A stretch of DNA of 64,000 nt, taken from positions 1,612,001 to 1,676,000 of the forward strand of contig BDSL01000007.1 of NCBI GenBank assembly GCA_003116995.1. Reading direction: 5' to 3'. Numbering within the stretch: the first letter of the stretch is position 1; each line of letters starts with the position of its first letter. A program made the translations under genes and the position numbers. Source of the DNA: Yamagishiella unicocca (Eukaryota; Chlorophyta; Chlorophyceae; Chlamydomonadales; Volvocaceae). This document shows, in pieces, positions 41,910 through 55,130 of the stretch. A model generated the notes under the pieces. The model ran no database searches. It was given only the letters and a program-made list of their open reading frames with translations, and was not told the origin of the DNA.

Positions 41910-43173
41910 ATGCCCGGATTACTGCACGCCGCGCAGCCAACGCAGTCGCTGCGAGTCGTCTCGGCATGCGGGCCCCGCCGAAGCCTCTGCCGCACCTCAG
42001 CAACAGCAGACCCATGCTCTACTAGCGGCATCAGCTCCAACTCCAGCGCCATCAGCGCTTCCGCAACCGTCCCCGTCACGGGTCGTCGCCAGGCGCTCAG
42101 CTCCGCGGTGCTGTCCGGCGTCGCACTTCTCCTTGGCTCTGATGCGGCCTCCATGCCGCGCTCAGCGGCCGCCAAGGTGTCCATCGCGAGCATCAAGCCG
42201 GGCGGGGAGGGCGAGCGCGACATCGAGGTAACCGCCAGGTGAGCCCTCAGCACCATGTACCGCGAGCTGTTGGTGATCTCGGCGGTTTTCCTTGCAACCC
42301 CTCCCTCCTTCACCCCCCCAGCGGTGTGCGCATGTCCCTGCTGTCCCGCGGCCGGGGGGAGGCCCCCGCGTCTGGTTCCGTGGTGCTGGTGGACGTGAAG
42401 GGCACGTTGGAGGACGGCTCGGTGTTCCTGGACACCCGGGTGGAGGGGGCCGCGCCGCTGGCGTTCCAGCTGGGGACCACCAACAAGTACGTCACGGAGG
42501 GGCTGGCGCAGGTGAGGGGGCGGCAGGGGAGGGTTCTAGGGTTACTCGACACAGGAGGCGGAGGGCAGAAACTAGCTGACGAGTAGGCTTTCGGACACGT
42601 GTTTGACCCTAGTGGACATGCCGGAAAACTGGGGCCGGGAAAGCTGTGGATGTGGCAGTTCGGTGGCCTGTTGTGAAGGGAGAAGGAACATACTAAATTG
42701 CTGAGGGGAGGGGGGACACGAGCGGGGAAGGGAGGAAGGGACTGGGAGGGGCGGGGAGGGGCACCGGTCAGGAGAGCTCCGGAACCGCCGGGTCAGGCCC
42801 CCAGCCTCCCTAAAACCCTGCATCCCACCCACCCACCCGCGCAAGCAAGCCGTTAGCCGCCACGATATGTGCTGCCAGCCCGCCACCCACCAACTCTTGA
42901 GGCCGCTCCCGGGTGCTGTCCTGCCAGGTGGTGGAGACGATGCGGGGTGGGGACGTCAAGCTGGCGGTGGTGCCCCCCTCTCTGGGCTACGGCAGCAGCG
43001 GTGTGGTGTTCCGGTCCGGAGGCCGGGTGCCGCCCAACGCGCCGCTGTACTACGAGGTCAGCCTGCTGCGCTGCCAGACCTTCACGGTGGGGCTGGCCTG
43101 CTGCGCGGATGCGGACTTCCCCTGCGTCAAGACACCACAGAAGGACGCCACACTGGCCAGCGCGGCGCCGTGA
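41910..43173 (+). CDS. FKBP-type peptidyl-prolyl isomerase, probable thylakoid lumen
   Basis: Three exons in phase: 41910-42238, 42322-42511 and 42928-43173 (254 residues). The FKBP fold is evident: VVLVDVKGTLEDGSVFLDTR, PLAFQLGTTNKYVTEGLAQ, VVETMRGGDVKLAVVPPSLG, VPPNAPLYYEVSLLRC. The N-terminus is bipartite: a Ser/Thr/Arg-rich chloroplast transit segment, then a twin-arginine motif GRRQALSSAVLSGVALLLG with an Ala-rich cleavage region (SAAA), pointing to Tat import into the thylakoid lumen. Several catalytic-pocket aromatics of FKBP12 are replaced, as in many lumenal FKBPs, so isomerase activity may be weak. The C-terminus has an extra Cys-containing stretch (LACCADADFPC) that could be redox active (inference). 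Confidence 0.9.
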
Positions 43174-43808
43174 GAGGCGCGACAGGAGGAGGGCCCCTGG
43201 GAGGAGGGCTCCTGGGAGGGCTCTTGTGCGGCATAAAAGCACGCGCGCTGCGCGCGCAGCGGGGGCTCCTGGGAGAGGCTCCTGTACTCGGTCGGCGGGC
43301 GACAGCAGGTGGCAGGCGGTGCAAGGTCGTCCGGGAACATGAGCCGCCCAGCTAGTGATCCCGGGGTGCTGCCGGTGTTGGGTAGCGTGGGAGCTGGTGT
43401 GGAGCTGGTGTGGTGCTGATGTGGTGCTGATGTGGTGTGGTTTCGCAAGGATTGTGCCGTTGAGGGCAGGGAAGGTGGGGGCTGAGGGGCAGGCGGGGGC
43501 TGAGGAGGCGGCTGGGCTGGAGTGTCGTGACTTGGGCTCATCCCGGCATGAGCAGTGGCAGGGAGAGGCCGGGTGGGGGGTGGCGGGTGGCCCACGTGGG
43601 TGAACCAGGGGTGGCTGCTGCGATTGGGGAGTGGGTAGTACTGGGCGGCCACTCGCATGTCGGGCACTGCGGCCACTCGCATGTCGGGCACTGCGGCCAC
43701 GACTTAGTGACATGTGTGATCTGATGTCCCTCGCCGCCGGGCTCCAGGCGGGACGGCCGCCCTCCACCACACCCAGCCCTCGTCCACCAGCTAGCGCCCC
43801 GGCCGGCG

Positions 43809-43887
43809 CCTCCCTCGCAGCCCTCCTCCCTCGCAGCCCTCCTCCCTCGCAGCCCTCCTCCCTCGCAGCCCTCCTCCCTCGCAGCCC
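43809..43887 (+). repeat. 16-base tandem repeat, about 5 copies
   Basis: The unit is CCTCCCTCGCAGCCCT. Confidence 0.9.
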
Positions 43888-44520
43888 AGTCCTCCTCCGT
43901 TCGCTCCGCCAGCAGCTACTGCACTGAACGAATAATGAAAGGGCACTCAGTTCACCCGCCACTCACCCAACGACCTGTGCCACTCGTTTGCAGCGCTCAC
44001 GCCACCAAGGCGCGCGGGCAGCCGGACCCCTGCGCGATGGTGGTGGCGGTGGTGGTGGTGGTGATGCGGCGTCTGGTTTCAGCCCACAACCAACAAACCA
44101 CTCGAGATGCATAACCGCGTACCGTACCGTGTCGCACCGTATCGTAGAGTATCTCTCTCTCGCGAGGGACGTGCTCTCACCATTGCCCGCCACGCCTGCA
44201 CCCCCCTCCCAACCCAACCACTCGATCCCACCACTCGACTCAACCACTCGTTCAACCACTCATGTTCACGTGCCGCACTCATAAGGCCCTCGCTCCCTCA
44301 CCGCTCCTACACGACACACAACCGCTTCCATGCCGCCACTGCGGCAACCGCGCCCAGCAGCTCAGCGAGCACTTGGAGGCCTGCCTCCTCGAGCCCCCAG
44401 CAGGCGCAACAAGATGCACATCACACAACCACTAAAACACACACACACACACAACCCACCGCATCACTGCAGCTATACCATGCACCCACTACACCACCCT
44501 TCTGCTGCTGAGTCCATACA

Positions 44521-44525
44521 TTACA
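44521..44525 (-). terminator. Candidate poly(A) signal of the RMND1-like gene
   Basis: TTACA on the plus strand reads TGTAA on the sense strand, 146 bases after the stop. Confidence 0.35.
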
Positions 44526-44670
44526 ACGTGCACCACAGCCTTGGGCTGCTGCCGGGACCAGCTGGGGCCAGCTAGCTCGCCGCCCCCCCTCCTTCTGTTC
44601 CCACGCGCCAGCTAGCAGACTACAACACGATATCACTGATGCCGCCTCCGCCACCTCAGCCTCCGCCACC

Positions 44671-47600
44671 TCAGCCTCCTCGCACCCAGTTGATCGCTCT
44701 GCACACATTGTCGTAGCCGAGGATGCTATGCAGGTCGGTGAGCGATATGATGATCTCCATACTGATGAGGATGACGATGCACAGCTCGGAGCGCTTGGTG
44801 AAGGAGTCGTTGTTGGCCGAAATGAGGTCCAGGCAGGACTGCTTCAGCAGCTCGGTCTGCAGGCGCAGCGGGAGGGAGGGGGGATGAGAGGAGACCCGTG
44901 GGTCGGCACTGAACGGTAAAATGGAGTTGGAAACGTGTGGTACGCTCGTTTGGAAGTGCATGCGGGAGAACTTGGGAGGGAGCCGGGGAGTGGGCGCCAG
45001 CGAGCGGGCAACGACACGCGGAATAGGCACGCGCCAGGGTGCAACGAGTCCGTGCATGCGACCTTGTCCTCAGCTCCCAGCTGCCCCTCCCCCCCCCATC
45101 ACCGCCCAGCTCCCAGCTCCCCCTCCCCCGCCGCACCTTCTCCATCAGCGTGTCGCTCCGGTCGTCCAGCTCGAACTCGTGCCTCATGGCGTCCCACACC
45201 GCGTGGTGGCGCGCTGACTCCCAGGTGCTGCTGGGCGGCTCGCGGAGGCCCAGGCGGCTGTACAGCCGCACGCGGATGCCGGAGCTGCGGGGCGAGGAGG
45301 GGGCGGGGGGAGGGGGGATTCGAGGAAGACCCGTGGAGGGGGGAGGGGGGAGGGGGGAGGGGGAGGGGGGAGGGGGGAGGGGGAGGGGGGAGGGGGGAGG
45401 GGTTACAATAAAAGAACCGGTAACGCGACTGGGGAAATGTAGGGGGGAGGGGGGGGAAGTGAGCGGGTGGCGCGGAGGTGGTGGCTGGTGTCTCACACGC
45501 ATCATGGCACGGCGGTCACCAGCGTGCACCGGCAGGAGGGTGAGGAGGAGGAGGATGACCCCCCTGCTGCCCAGCAGGAGCGGGGGAGTCCTCCGGCCGC
45601 CCACCGGGGCACCCCAAGCATTTGCTCCAGGAAGGCGGCGGTGTGGCCCCTGCCCCCCCCTGCCCCCTGCCCTCCTCTGCCCCCTGCCCTCCTCTGCCCC
45701 CGTCTGCCCTCCCCGTGGCGCACACCTCTTGAACACCATAAACCGCAGGTCGCGGAGCGGCAGCTTGCTCCGCCAGAACATGAGCCGGTCCATCGGCCGG
45801 TCGGTCGGCTCGTAGCCCAGGGGCATGATGGTCTCGTACCTGCGACCAGGAGGGGGAGGGGGGTTGATGAGAGGGGGTGCGGGGCCCGGGGGCGCGGGGT
45901 GGCGTAGTGGAGGCGCCGGAAGAGAGCCGGACGTCCAGGGAGGGACGGACCAAAGCCCCTGCTGGCCCCCCTCTACGTCCACTCTACATACCCCTCTCCC
46001 TCCTTCCCTACCCCCTCCCCGGGTCTTCTCGCCACTCCCTCCTTCCCCCCCAAAGATCCCTCTGCTCCCCGGCCCGCTCCCTGGCCCGCCCACCGCCCCA
46101 CCTCTCCAGCATGTCCTCACACTCCTGGTTGTAGTAGCGGATGGCGGCGGACTGGCTGATGACGCGGGCGGTGCTCTCCAGGTTGGTGCTGTCCCACTCC
46201 TGAGGAGTGCCGGGGTGGCCGAGGTGGGGGGGTGATAGGGAGGGCGGGTGCCGGGTGGGTGGGTTGAAGGGACAAGGTGAGCGGCCGCGGCCAGCAAGGC
46301 TCCGATCCACACACGACAACGCCGCGAATGGGCCCTTCGGAGGCAACGGTGGCAGCCAACTCATACCGCACGTACCCCCCACCCACCCCCATGTCGAGTA
46401 ACCAACCGGTTCTATGTTTGCGACACTCCCCAACCCCCCAACTCACCCATATGTGGAGCGAGTCATCCAGCTTGCGGATCCACCGCCGCTTGTTGCTGGT
46501 GCCCCGCCCGGTGAACATGGCCGGGTCCACAACGATGAGCTGCTCTGCGGGCAGGGGGGGGTTGATAAGAGAATCCGCGAATCCACGGCGTGCAAGGAAG
46601 GAGGCGGGAGGGGCGTTGTAAAGACCGTTTTACGCGGCGTGAGGGGGCGTGAGGGGGGAGTGGGAGGGGTGCGGGAGGGGTGCGGGAGGGGGCGCACTAC
46701 GCATGAGGTGAGGTGAGGTGAGCAGATGTCAACGCGGCAGCTGGACACGTGGGCGGGTGCCCCGCTGCTGGCCGCCGCGACGCGCCGCATACACAGCACA
46801 CACACTCTCAAACCCCCCCTCCCCTCCCCCTCTCCGGCATGCATCTCGAAACGTCTGTCTAAACTGTTTTTCTCGCATCCACGGGTCTTCCTCGCAATCC
46901 CCCTCCCCTCCCATTCTCCCCCCCGGCTCACCCTCCTTGTGCATCTTCTCCGCCGCCACCTGCCTCCATGCCTCCACGTCCGTCCTGCCCCCCTGCCTCC
47001 GGGGCAGCTGCAGCTCCGCCATCTTGGCTGCGGGAAGCGCCGCCGCCACCACCCGGGCCAGCGCCTCCAGCACCATGTCCTCAGACATGTTGAAGAAGGC
47101 CACACCGCCGTACTCGAGCAGCATGATCGCCATGCAGCCGCCGGCCTGCACCGCCACCACCACAACAACGACACCCATGGCAACGACACCAGTGGCAACG
47201 ACGGCAATTTTGCGCAGTCGGTGGGTTGCACCCCCCCTCCCTCCCTCGCTGGAGGCCGACCCCCCTCCGCTCCATTTCTGAGGAGGCACTTATCTTTAAA
47301 GTGCCGACCCACGGGTTTCCTCCCCTACCTCCCTCCCCCACCCCCACACTCACTTGCGCGCCTCTCCCCTCGCCGCCCTCCGGATCCAGATCCAGATCCG
47401 CCCCCGCCGCCGCCGCCTGAGCCGTAACGTCCAGCCGCTCCCCGCCCTCCCCCACATCGCCGCCCGATGAAGCCGGCGCCGCCGCAGTCGATACTGCCGC
47501 CGCTAGCTCCTCATCGCCCGCGCCGTGGCCCTCCGCCCCCGGCCCCGGCCCCGCTGCTGCTACTGGTGCTGCTGCTACTGATGCTGCTGCTACTGGTGCT

Positions 47601-48764
47601 GCTGCTACTGGTGCTGCTGCTACAGGTGCTGCCGGCAGCGCCGCCCCGGCTGTCGTGTGTCGGAGGATGATGGTGGTGTGCTCGTGGTCCGGGTATGCGG
47701 CCGCCAGCACCCCCCCCTCGGACAGGGGGTGGGAGCTGAGGGCTTGGACCACCGCGTCGGCAGTGGCGCGAGGGATGGGGTGACCTGCGGGGGTCACGAC
47801 GTAGGTGGGGAGGGGAGGGGAGGCGGTGGAGAGGGGAGGGAAGGGGGACAGGATTCGCCGCTGGCTGGCTAACACACCTGCTGCTGCTGCTGGCCCCGGA
47901 CCGGCCTAACCTGCTGCTACTGCTGCCCGCATGCATCTTTTTGGGTGGGCGGCTACCAGGGCTCACTAACACACCTCTTGGTGTTGGTGTTGGAGCCCAA
48001 GCCAGACATCACCACGCCGCCGCCCCTCGGCCGGTTTCCCATTTCCCGCACCGAAACCGCCACCTGCCAGCGCTCCGAAACCACCACCTGGCCAGCGCTC
48101 CGAAACCCCCCAACGCGCTGTCACCCCCCCATACCCCAGCGCAGCCCTCCGCTCCCCTCCACGCCGCCAACTGACCGATGTAAAAGCCCGTGACCCGCAC
48201 TGTACGGGGCCCATTGGCCCCTTTGTACGGCATGTACGACAGCTGTGCGTCCAGCTGCTGGCGGGCCTCGCGAGGCAGCGGCTGCTGGCCCCCCGACTTG
48301 GCGGCGGCGGATGCGGCGGCGGCCTTGGCGCCGGGCACCTTGGGCGCCTTGTCCTTGGCGCCACGAGCGGGAGGCTGGAGGGGCTTGGCGGGCACCGATG
48401 GCGGTCGGCTTTGGCGAGAGCCTGCCTTGCCGCGCACTAGTTGTCTGGGCGCTGAGGAGGAGGCGGAGCTGCTGGCAGCTGCAGCGCCCTCATCGCCGTG
48501 GGGCCCCGCCTGGGAGAGGGGAACGCCGGATGTGCACAGGGCCCGTGCGGAAAGGAACGCGGCACCGGCGATGGACGTGTTGGGTGACGCAGGCTGAGCT
48601 GTGCGCAAGGATGACAGCCATGAGGTGAAGCCGCCGCTGGCTACTGAGCGCAATCCGGTCGTCCTGGCATCCTCGGCAGCTGCTTTCGCCGATGGGATAT
48701 GGGCAGACGCGATGGCCGCTTGACGGGCTACCCCAGCCAGGATCCGGTAGTAGGAAAATCGCAT
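44671..48764 (-). CDS. RMND1/DUF155 family protein, probable mitochondrial inner-membrane protein
   Basis: Eight exons in phase: 48764-48176, 47784-47354, 47145-46932, 46544-46447, 46199-46102, 45839-45726, 45284-45137 and 44856-44671 (625 residues). The DUF155 pattern is clear. It has an EYGGVAFFNMSEDMVLEAL entry strand, then DSTNLESTARVISQSAAIRY, GIRVRLYSRLGLREPPSSTW and AVWDAMRHEFELDDRSDTLM. It ends with LISANNDSFTKRSELCIVIL and the membrane helix (IVILISMEIIISLTDL). Human RMND1 and yeast Sif2-type relatives act in mitochondrial translation or membrane organisation. The N-terminus (MRFSYYRILAGVARQAAIAS) is a basic amphipathic presequence, supporting mitochondrial import. Low-complexity inserts include a VAAAP repeat (near 47565-47640) and a Lys/Pro/Ala linker. 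Introns 3, 6 and 7 carry dispersed repeats. It diverges from SmD3. Confidence 0.9.
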
Positions 48765-49289
48765 TGAGCGATATCCTCAAGGTCGTTCGGCTCTACGCCT
48801 CCAGAGGCTGAACCTCACCAAAGACTCGACAGCCTACTGACCGGAGGAGCCAGACATTACCTATCGCTCGTCACTACGTGACTATGCAAATACATACAAG
48901 CGGTTTAACGAAGTTGTCTGCTGGAGGGAACCTTTCAAGGCGCCATGTTTGTAAGCTCGTACAGAACATTTCCTCTCTTTGTCTCCGCTGGCACATGCGC
49001 CTCTAACTATACCATAAATAGGACAAACTTCACATTTATCCTTGCTTGTACACCTAGTTGCTCTTGAAGTCCTTACTGTGCGCTGCAGTGACTCCTCTAG
49101 CACTGGTGCTCAGTTTTCCTGTCACGAGCTCCCTTGTTCCTTATCAGTGTTGATCTGTCATAGGAGTCCCTAAGTTGACGCAAAGGCCACCGCCGCGAGG
49201 AGTATCGGCGGAGGATCGCAAGCCGCCTTGGGGCCGTGGACTGGCCGTCTGGTCAAGGCCTGCCACGTGCTCACGCCCCATAAGGCGTC
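48765..49289. promoter_or_regulatory. Divergent promoter region (RMND1-like / SmD3)
   Basis: 525 bases lie between outward-facing ATGs. The centre (48880-49100) is markedly AT-rich for this window, as expected for a bidirectional promoter. No named element was recognised. Confidence 0.45.
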
Positions 49290-49679
49290 ATGGCAACAAG
49301 CCAGAAAGGCATTGGTATCCCCGTCAAGCTACTCCACGAGGCCGAAGGCCATGTGGTTACTGTGGAGCTAAAGACGGGGGAAATGTACCGCGGAGAGCTG
49401 TTTGAGGCGGAGGACAACATGAACTGCCAGCTGAAGGACGTGACTGCCACCGGTCGCGATGGGCGGGTGTCGCAGCTATCGCACATCTTCATCCGGGGCA
49501 GCCGCGTGCGGTTCTTCATCATTCCGGATATGCTGAAGAATGCACCTATGTTCAAGCGCATTGACCCCAAGTTCAAGAACAAGAACATGGCGCTCGGTGT
49601 GGGTGGGCGTGGCCGAGCCGCCGCTGTGCGCGCTGCTGCCAAAGCGAAGACGGGGCCTTCGGGGCGGGGCCGGGGGTGA
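49290..49679 (+). CDS. SNRPD3: Small nuclear ribonucleoprotein Sm D3
   Basis: Single exon, 129 residues, full family length. The Sm1 motif is [20 protein letters not shown] followed by AEDNMNCQL; the Sm2 motif is [20 protein letters not shown]. The start [20 protein letters not shown] is typical of SmD3. The C-terminus is Arg/Gly/Ala/Lys-rich and ends SGRGRG, the usual target of arginine methylation for SMN-complex loading. It is a core component of the U1, U2, U4 and U5 snRNP rings in the nucleus. It is the only single-exon gene in this window. Confidence 0.98.
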   Translation: MATSQKGIGIPVKLLHEAEGHVVTVELKTGEMYRGELFEAEDNMNCQLKDVTATGRDGRVSQLSHIFIRGSRVRFFIIPDMLKNAPMFKRIDPKFKNKNMALGVGGRGRAAAVRAAAKAKTGPSGRGRG

Positions 49680-50280
49680 AAGCGTACGCTTCGTTTATGC
49701 GAAGGGCCTGAGGTTGATGCTTATCCATGCGGCATTGGTAGTGCATGGTCGTCGCGGAATGTGTTGGGGAAGCGCGGGGCCGTGGCGGGTGTTAACGCCA
49801 ACTGTGCGTGTATATCCATCTTCCTTGTTACTTTGACATCATGTTGAGTGATGTGGTGTTAACACGGAGTCCTGGTCTGCTTGCGCGTTGCTTGAATGCC
49901 ATGCAACCTGGCCGATGTACTTAGCCGGGATTCTGGTGACACTCGCCGGCAATAGCAGCAAGGACAGGTTTTATAGACTAGGAAATGATGAGCAAGGCCC
50001 GATTGCAGTTGCCATGCATGGTGGATGCACGGAAATGTGCGAGTGCGCGGGAGGGCTGCAGTTGGCTTGCCGGTGCTGTTGCCATGGTGTTAATACATAC
50101 AGATATCAAGTGGAGTTGCAATCTTGCACCCGCTCCGCTGGTATGTAAATAACGTCGTCTCAACGGAACAAACAGCTCCAGTCAGCAGCGACAGCTTGCT
50201 GTACGTGCAATCTTTGTTAGAATGTAGACATAAACCTGCGTTAGGGCCGACTAATTGATCAGAATAACTCGGCCAATAAG
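49680..50280. other. Intergenic region (tandem genes)
   Basis: It holds the SmD3 3' untranslated region and the promoter of the ion-channel gene. A TGTAA at 50144-50148, 465 bases after the SmD3 stop, is a candidate poly(A) signal only 133 bases before the next ATG. Confidence 0.45.
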
Positions 50281-53200
50281 ATGGGGTCACGGCGCCAGGC
50301 TGTCCGAAGGAGGTTCGAGTCCATCAGCTCCCGGCTGCTGCACAGCACTATCTTGGATTTTAGGTATGCCCATTAACCCTGGCGAGTAATCCTGCGATGA
50401 CCCTATCGGCGCACCCAGTACTGCGTCCTCTGCTAAGCTTGAATCGTGACCAAACGTCCCCTCTTTATCTGCGCATTATCATCACTTGCATGATGCCCGA
50501 GCGCTAGGACAACTTGCCACGCGGCGACGATTGGCGCACGTGTTTTAGGGTCACCCGTGCGGTTACAAACGGCCGCATGCCTTGCCCTCGCCTGTCCCCA
50601 AGCTTCAAACCGCGCGATACGGTTCCTCTGTTGCCGTCAGCGGAGGGGAGCACGCACGCAATCATGGCCCACAGCAGGTGGCTCAGCCCGCACACGCACG
50701 CCGACCCTCCTGCCCCCCAGGCTCCGGTTGGTGCTGCTGGCGGCCCTGACGCTGCCCTTCATCCTCATGGGCGGCCTGGTGCATGCCCTGGCCAGCGGCC
50801 ATCCCTGGACCACCTCCGCGTACCTGGTGTACGGGCTGCTGTTCAGGTGGGGGCGGGGGGAGATAGCGAGGATCCAGGGTTACACGCGGAAGCCAGCACC
50901 AGAGGGGTGCTGTGTGTGGGAAGGAGAGGGAGGGGCAAGTAGTGGGAGGAGTGGCAGCGAGAAGTGATGAGGGAAGGCGGAACCCGTCCCCGTGGCCCGC
51001 TGCCCACCCCCCTGCCCACCGGCTGCCCCCCCCGCCCCCAGGGTTCCCGCCCTGGGCGCCGTGCGGCTGGACGAGCCGCCGTACAGCGCCGCGGTCCTGA
51101 ACGCGGTGTTCCTGTTCGGCACCTTCGGGTTCGCCATCCTGGTGGGGCTCATCGGGGAGGAGGTCAAGGGCACCGTCAAGGCGCTGCGCACGGGTGCGAG
51201 GGGGGGAGGGGCGGGCAGGCAGCTCACGGGGGGACGGGTTTGGGGAGGGGCGGGCAGGCAGCTCACGGGGGGACGGGTTTGGGAAGGGTGGAGGGGAAAC
51301 ACGTGGGTGCAGAACCGCTACCACCAGAACACCGCGTGTGTGTTTGTGTGTGTTTTCCATGCGGTCGAGCACCAGGGCTTTGACCCCCCCCTCCCGCCCC
51401 CCCGCCGCGGCCGGGCTAACCACACCACGCGTCCCCCCTCCTTTGCCGCGCCTCTCATCTGGACCATCCCCTTCACCGCCCTCGGTTTGTCGGCCGTGGA
51501 TTCGCGGCTTCTCTTATCCCCCCCTCCCCCAGGCGGCACCCCCCTGGACCTCCACGGCCACGTGGTCCTGATCAACTTCACTGCGGACGCAACCGCAGTT
51601 GCGCTGCTGCGCCAGGTGGCGGAGGATGTGGGCAAGACAGGATCGCCACTGTACGGCAGGCCGGTTGTCGTACTGGCGGCGCGGCCGCTGCCGGTGGGCT
51701 CGGCGGCGGCGGCTGGGGGTCCCCCTGCGGCGGCTGGTCGCGGCTCCGGCGATTTGGAGGACTACATGAAGCGGGTGGTGGCGGATGCACTGCAGGTGGG
51801 GCCCCGGGGGGGGGGGGGGTCGCGAGGAAAACCCGTGTACGACCCCGCTGGGGTCGGGTACGGCCCGGGTGGGGTCAGGTGGGGTCGGGCCGGATCGGAT
51901 GTTGTGTAATTGCTAGCTGGGCGACTGCGTCATGCTCGCGGGGTGCCAAACACCCGACCCCCCAACTCCCGCACCGCGTTCTCGAGCCCCCCCCCCTCTC
52001 TCTCCCCCACCCCCTCGGGCCCATGACAGGGCCGAGGCAGCTGCGAGTGGCACCTGCGCGTCGGCTCGTCCTGTCGTACGGATGACCTGGCCAGGGTGTG
52101 CGCCGCCACGGCGTCGTACGTGGTACTACTGGCCGACCCACGGGTCGCGACGACGCGCGACGCGGCGGCCGCGGGCGCGGCTTCCTGCCTGCAGGTCCGT
52201 CGCTGCCTCGCGGCGCCACTGAGCGCCAACTAACGCGGCGGGGGCAGGGTTGAATGCCGGGCGGCGCCGCCGCATTCAATGCGACGTGGGGTTGATATAA
52301 TTCGGTGTGGGAGGGGGCAGCACCTTGCGACAAGGGCCTGCTCTTCTCTGCTTCCCGCCAACCCCCCCTGTTCCGGTTCTTTTCTGTGCCCGACCTGCTC
52401 CGCCCTCAGGCGCAGTCGCTCATGTGCCTAACGTCAAGCATGGCGGCGCACACGGCGGCGCAGCAGCTGCCTCCTGGGGCCTACCGGGGCAGCTCGGGGG
52501 CAGCTGCGGGGGGGCGGCCTGCGGGGGGGGCTGCAGCCGCGGGGGCAACCCGGGGGGGCCGCCAGCAGCCCACCATCGTGGTGCAGGTGGGGCGGGGAGG
52601 GAGGAGGGTTTGGACGAGAGGGAGGGGAGGGAGGGGGGGAAGTGGAGAAGGGGAGGGGGAATCCATCCGTGCCGCCGCATCCTGTTGCCAGTTTCGCTGA
52701 GCCTCCCCATAATTCGTCCCACCAGTCGTACTCGTGCCGTACTCATAAGACCGACCCAACCGACCCATCCCACGCCAACCGCCCCGGACTGCCGCCCAGT
52801 CTCCCGCGGATGCTCCCCAGCCGCTGCCGCTGCCTGGCGGGCTGGGCGGCGGCCCCATCTCCACCTTCCGCTCCGTTGTGGCGGCGGAGGGGAGTCGAGC
52901 GCTGGTCATCGAGGTGAGGACCCCGCCCTGCCCTGCCCTGCCCTGCCCTGCCCTGCCCTGCCCTGCCCTGCCCTGCCCTGCCCTGCCCTGCCCTGCCCTG
53001 CCCTGCCCTGCCCTGCCCTGCCCTGCCCTGCCCTGCCCTGCCCTGCCCTGCCCTGCCCTGCCCTGCCCTGCCCTACCTTGCCCTGCCCTGCCCTGCCCTG
53101 CCCTGCCCTGCCCTGCCCTGCCCTGCCCTGCCCTGCCCTGCCCTGCCCTGCCCTGCCCTGCGCTGTCCTGCCCTGCCCTGCCCTGCCCTGCCCTGCCCTG

Positions 53201-54816
53201 GCCTGCGCTGTCCTGCCCTGCCCTGCCCTGCCCTGCCCTGCCCTGCCCTGGCCTGGCCTGCCCTGGCCTGGCCTGGCCTGGCCTGGCCTGGCCTGGCCTG
53301 GCCTAGTCGGTATCGATCCACCCACCCACCCGTGGGTCCTTCTTCCCTCCTCACCGGCGCCCCCCCCCCTCCGCCCCCCCCCTCAGGTCCGCGACCGGGG
53401 TATCGTGGATCGGCTGGTGGCTCAGACGGTGCTGCAGCCGGGAGTGGCCACCGTGCTAGCGAGGTGGGGCGGAGGGGGCGGGGGGCGGCGGGACTACTGG
53501 TGCTGAGGTGGCAGTGCGTGTGTGTTTTGGTACCGCGGTGTCTGTGCGTTTCTGGGGCGGGGAGGGGTGTTGAGAGGAAACCTGTGTATTGACACTTAAC
53601 GATGAATTAAAATCGACTAGGAGTTGTTTGGCAAACTCGGGGGGGGGGAGAGTGTCGCTCCTGCCCCCCGCCGCAACCTGTGTTGACCCCCCCTCCGCTG
53701 CTCCGTTGGACCATCACCTTCACCACCCTCGGTTTTTCGGCCGTGGATCCGCGGATTCTCTTATAACACCCCCCGGGTGTCCGTCCCTGCGGCAGGCTGT
53801 TCGGCAGCAGCGGCGGCGAGGGGGCGGGGTTCCTCTGGGTGGAGTGGTCTGGACTGGCCCCCCCGCCCTCCTCGGCCGCGAAGGGCGATGCCGCCAGCGC
53901 GCGGGGGCGAGCTGGCTCCGCGAAAGAAGGCGGCAGCTCCTCCGCCGGCGGCAGCGGCGGCGGCGGCGGCGACGTCACAGCAGCTGGTCTCAGACGGCGG
54001 CGCCTGCTCGTCCTGCCGCGCACCCTGTCGTACAGCACTTCGCATCGGTCGTTGGGTACGGCGGAGGCAACCGACTCAGCGGGTGGCGGTTCCAGGAACG
54101 TAAGTGACCGCGGCGCCTCCGTCGGGGCCCCCGCCGCCGCCGCTGGCGGCGGCGGCGGCGGCGGGGGCGCCAGCTTGAGCCGCAGCGCCTCTACCGACCG
54201 CTCCACCGCCTCATCCCTGCACGCCCTCACCTCCCCCTACTCCTCCGGAAACAAGGGCGCCAGGCAACAGGGTGATGAGGCGCGCCGCCACACGAGCTCA
54301 GCCGCGGGGGTGACGTCCTTCAAGGCCGGCGCTGCGGCAGCAGCCGCAGCCGCGGCGTTGGCCGCGGCGGCGCCGGCGGCTGCCGCCCTCGTGCGCCCCA
54401 GAGCGCAGCCGATGCTAGCTGGCAGCAGCACCAGCAGCAGCACATATGGGGAGGTGAGGGAGGCCTTGGAGGCGGCCGCCGCGGCCGCCGCGGCCGGGGC
54501 CCGAACGGGTCGCCGTGTCCTGGGCCGGTACCCCCCCTCAGGCGCCAGTCCGCGGCTGCTGCCGCCACCGCTGCCCCGGGGTTGTGGCAGCGGCCGTCAG
54601 GGGGTGGTGGTGGTCGGCTACCTTAGTGCCGCCACGGGCACGCTACGGCTGAACCCCCGCGACGCCTCCCCCGTGTACCCGGGCGACCAGTTGGTGCTGC
54701 TGGTTTCGGAGGATGAGGAAGGCCCGGCCATGCGCAGCAGGCGCGGCAGCTGGGGACCTTGGGGCTGGGGCGGCGGCGGAGCGGCGAAGAAGGCGGCGAT
54801 GACCCCCAAGGCAGCA

Positions 54817-54850
<34 letters not shown>

Positions 54851-55067
54851 GCGGGGAGCTGGCGAGAGGAGCCGGCGGAGGCGACAGCGGCGGTACGGCG
54901 GCCGCTGCAAAGGGTCCTCCGGCGTTGCTGCCGCTCCAGGGATGGCACAGCGAACCCTTCGACCAGGGGGATGACCGGCCGCTGGTATCGCCGACCCTCG
55001 GGTCGTCGGACGCAGCTTGCCCGGTTGACCGCGCCCTGCCGGCAGTGCCGGAGTCGGGATGCCCTGC

Positions 55068-55130
<63 letters not shown>

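Larger units (their letters stand above)
43174..44670. other. Convergent intergenic region with short tandem repeats
   Basis: It holds the 3' ends of the FKBP and RMND1-like genes. Contents are a 16-base repeat at 43809-43887 (separate entry), a 24-base near-duplicate at 43650-43697 (GGCCACTCGCATGTCGGGCA...), and a possible minus-strand poly(A) signal at 44521. No gene was recognised. Confidence 0.4.

Noticed and set aside
50310..50325. GAGGTTCGAGTCC resembling a tRNA box B
   Set aside because: It is coding sequence of the first ion-channel exon (RRRFESISS), which splices in phase to the first TM exon.
52307..53506. Plus-strand frame of about 400 codons reading Ala-Leu-Pro-Cys-Pro repeats
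   Set aside because: It is a translation of the (CCCTG)n intron tract; only the flanking parts are exons of the channel.
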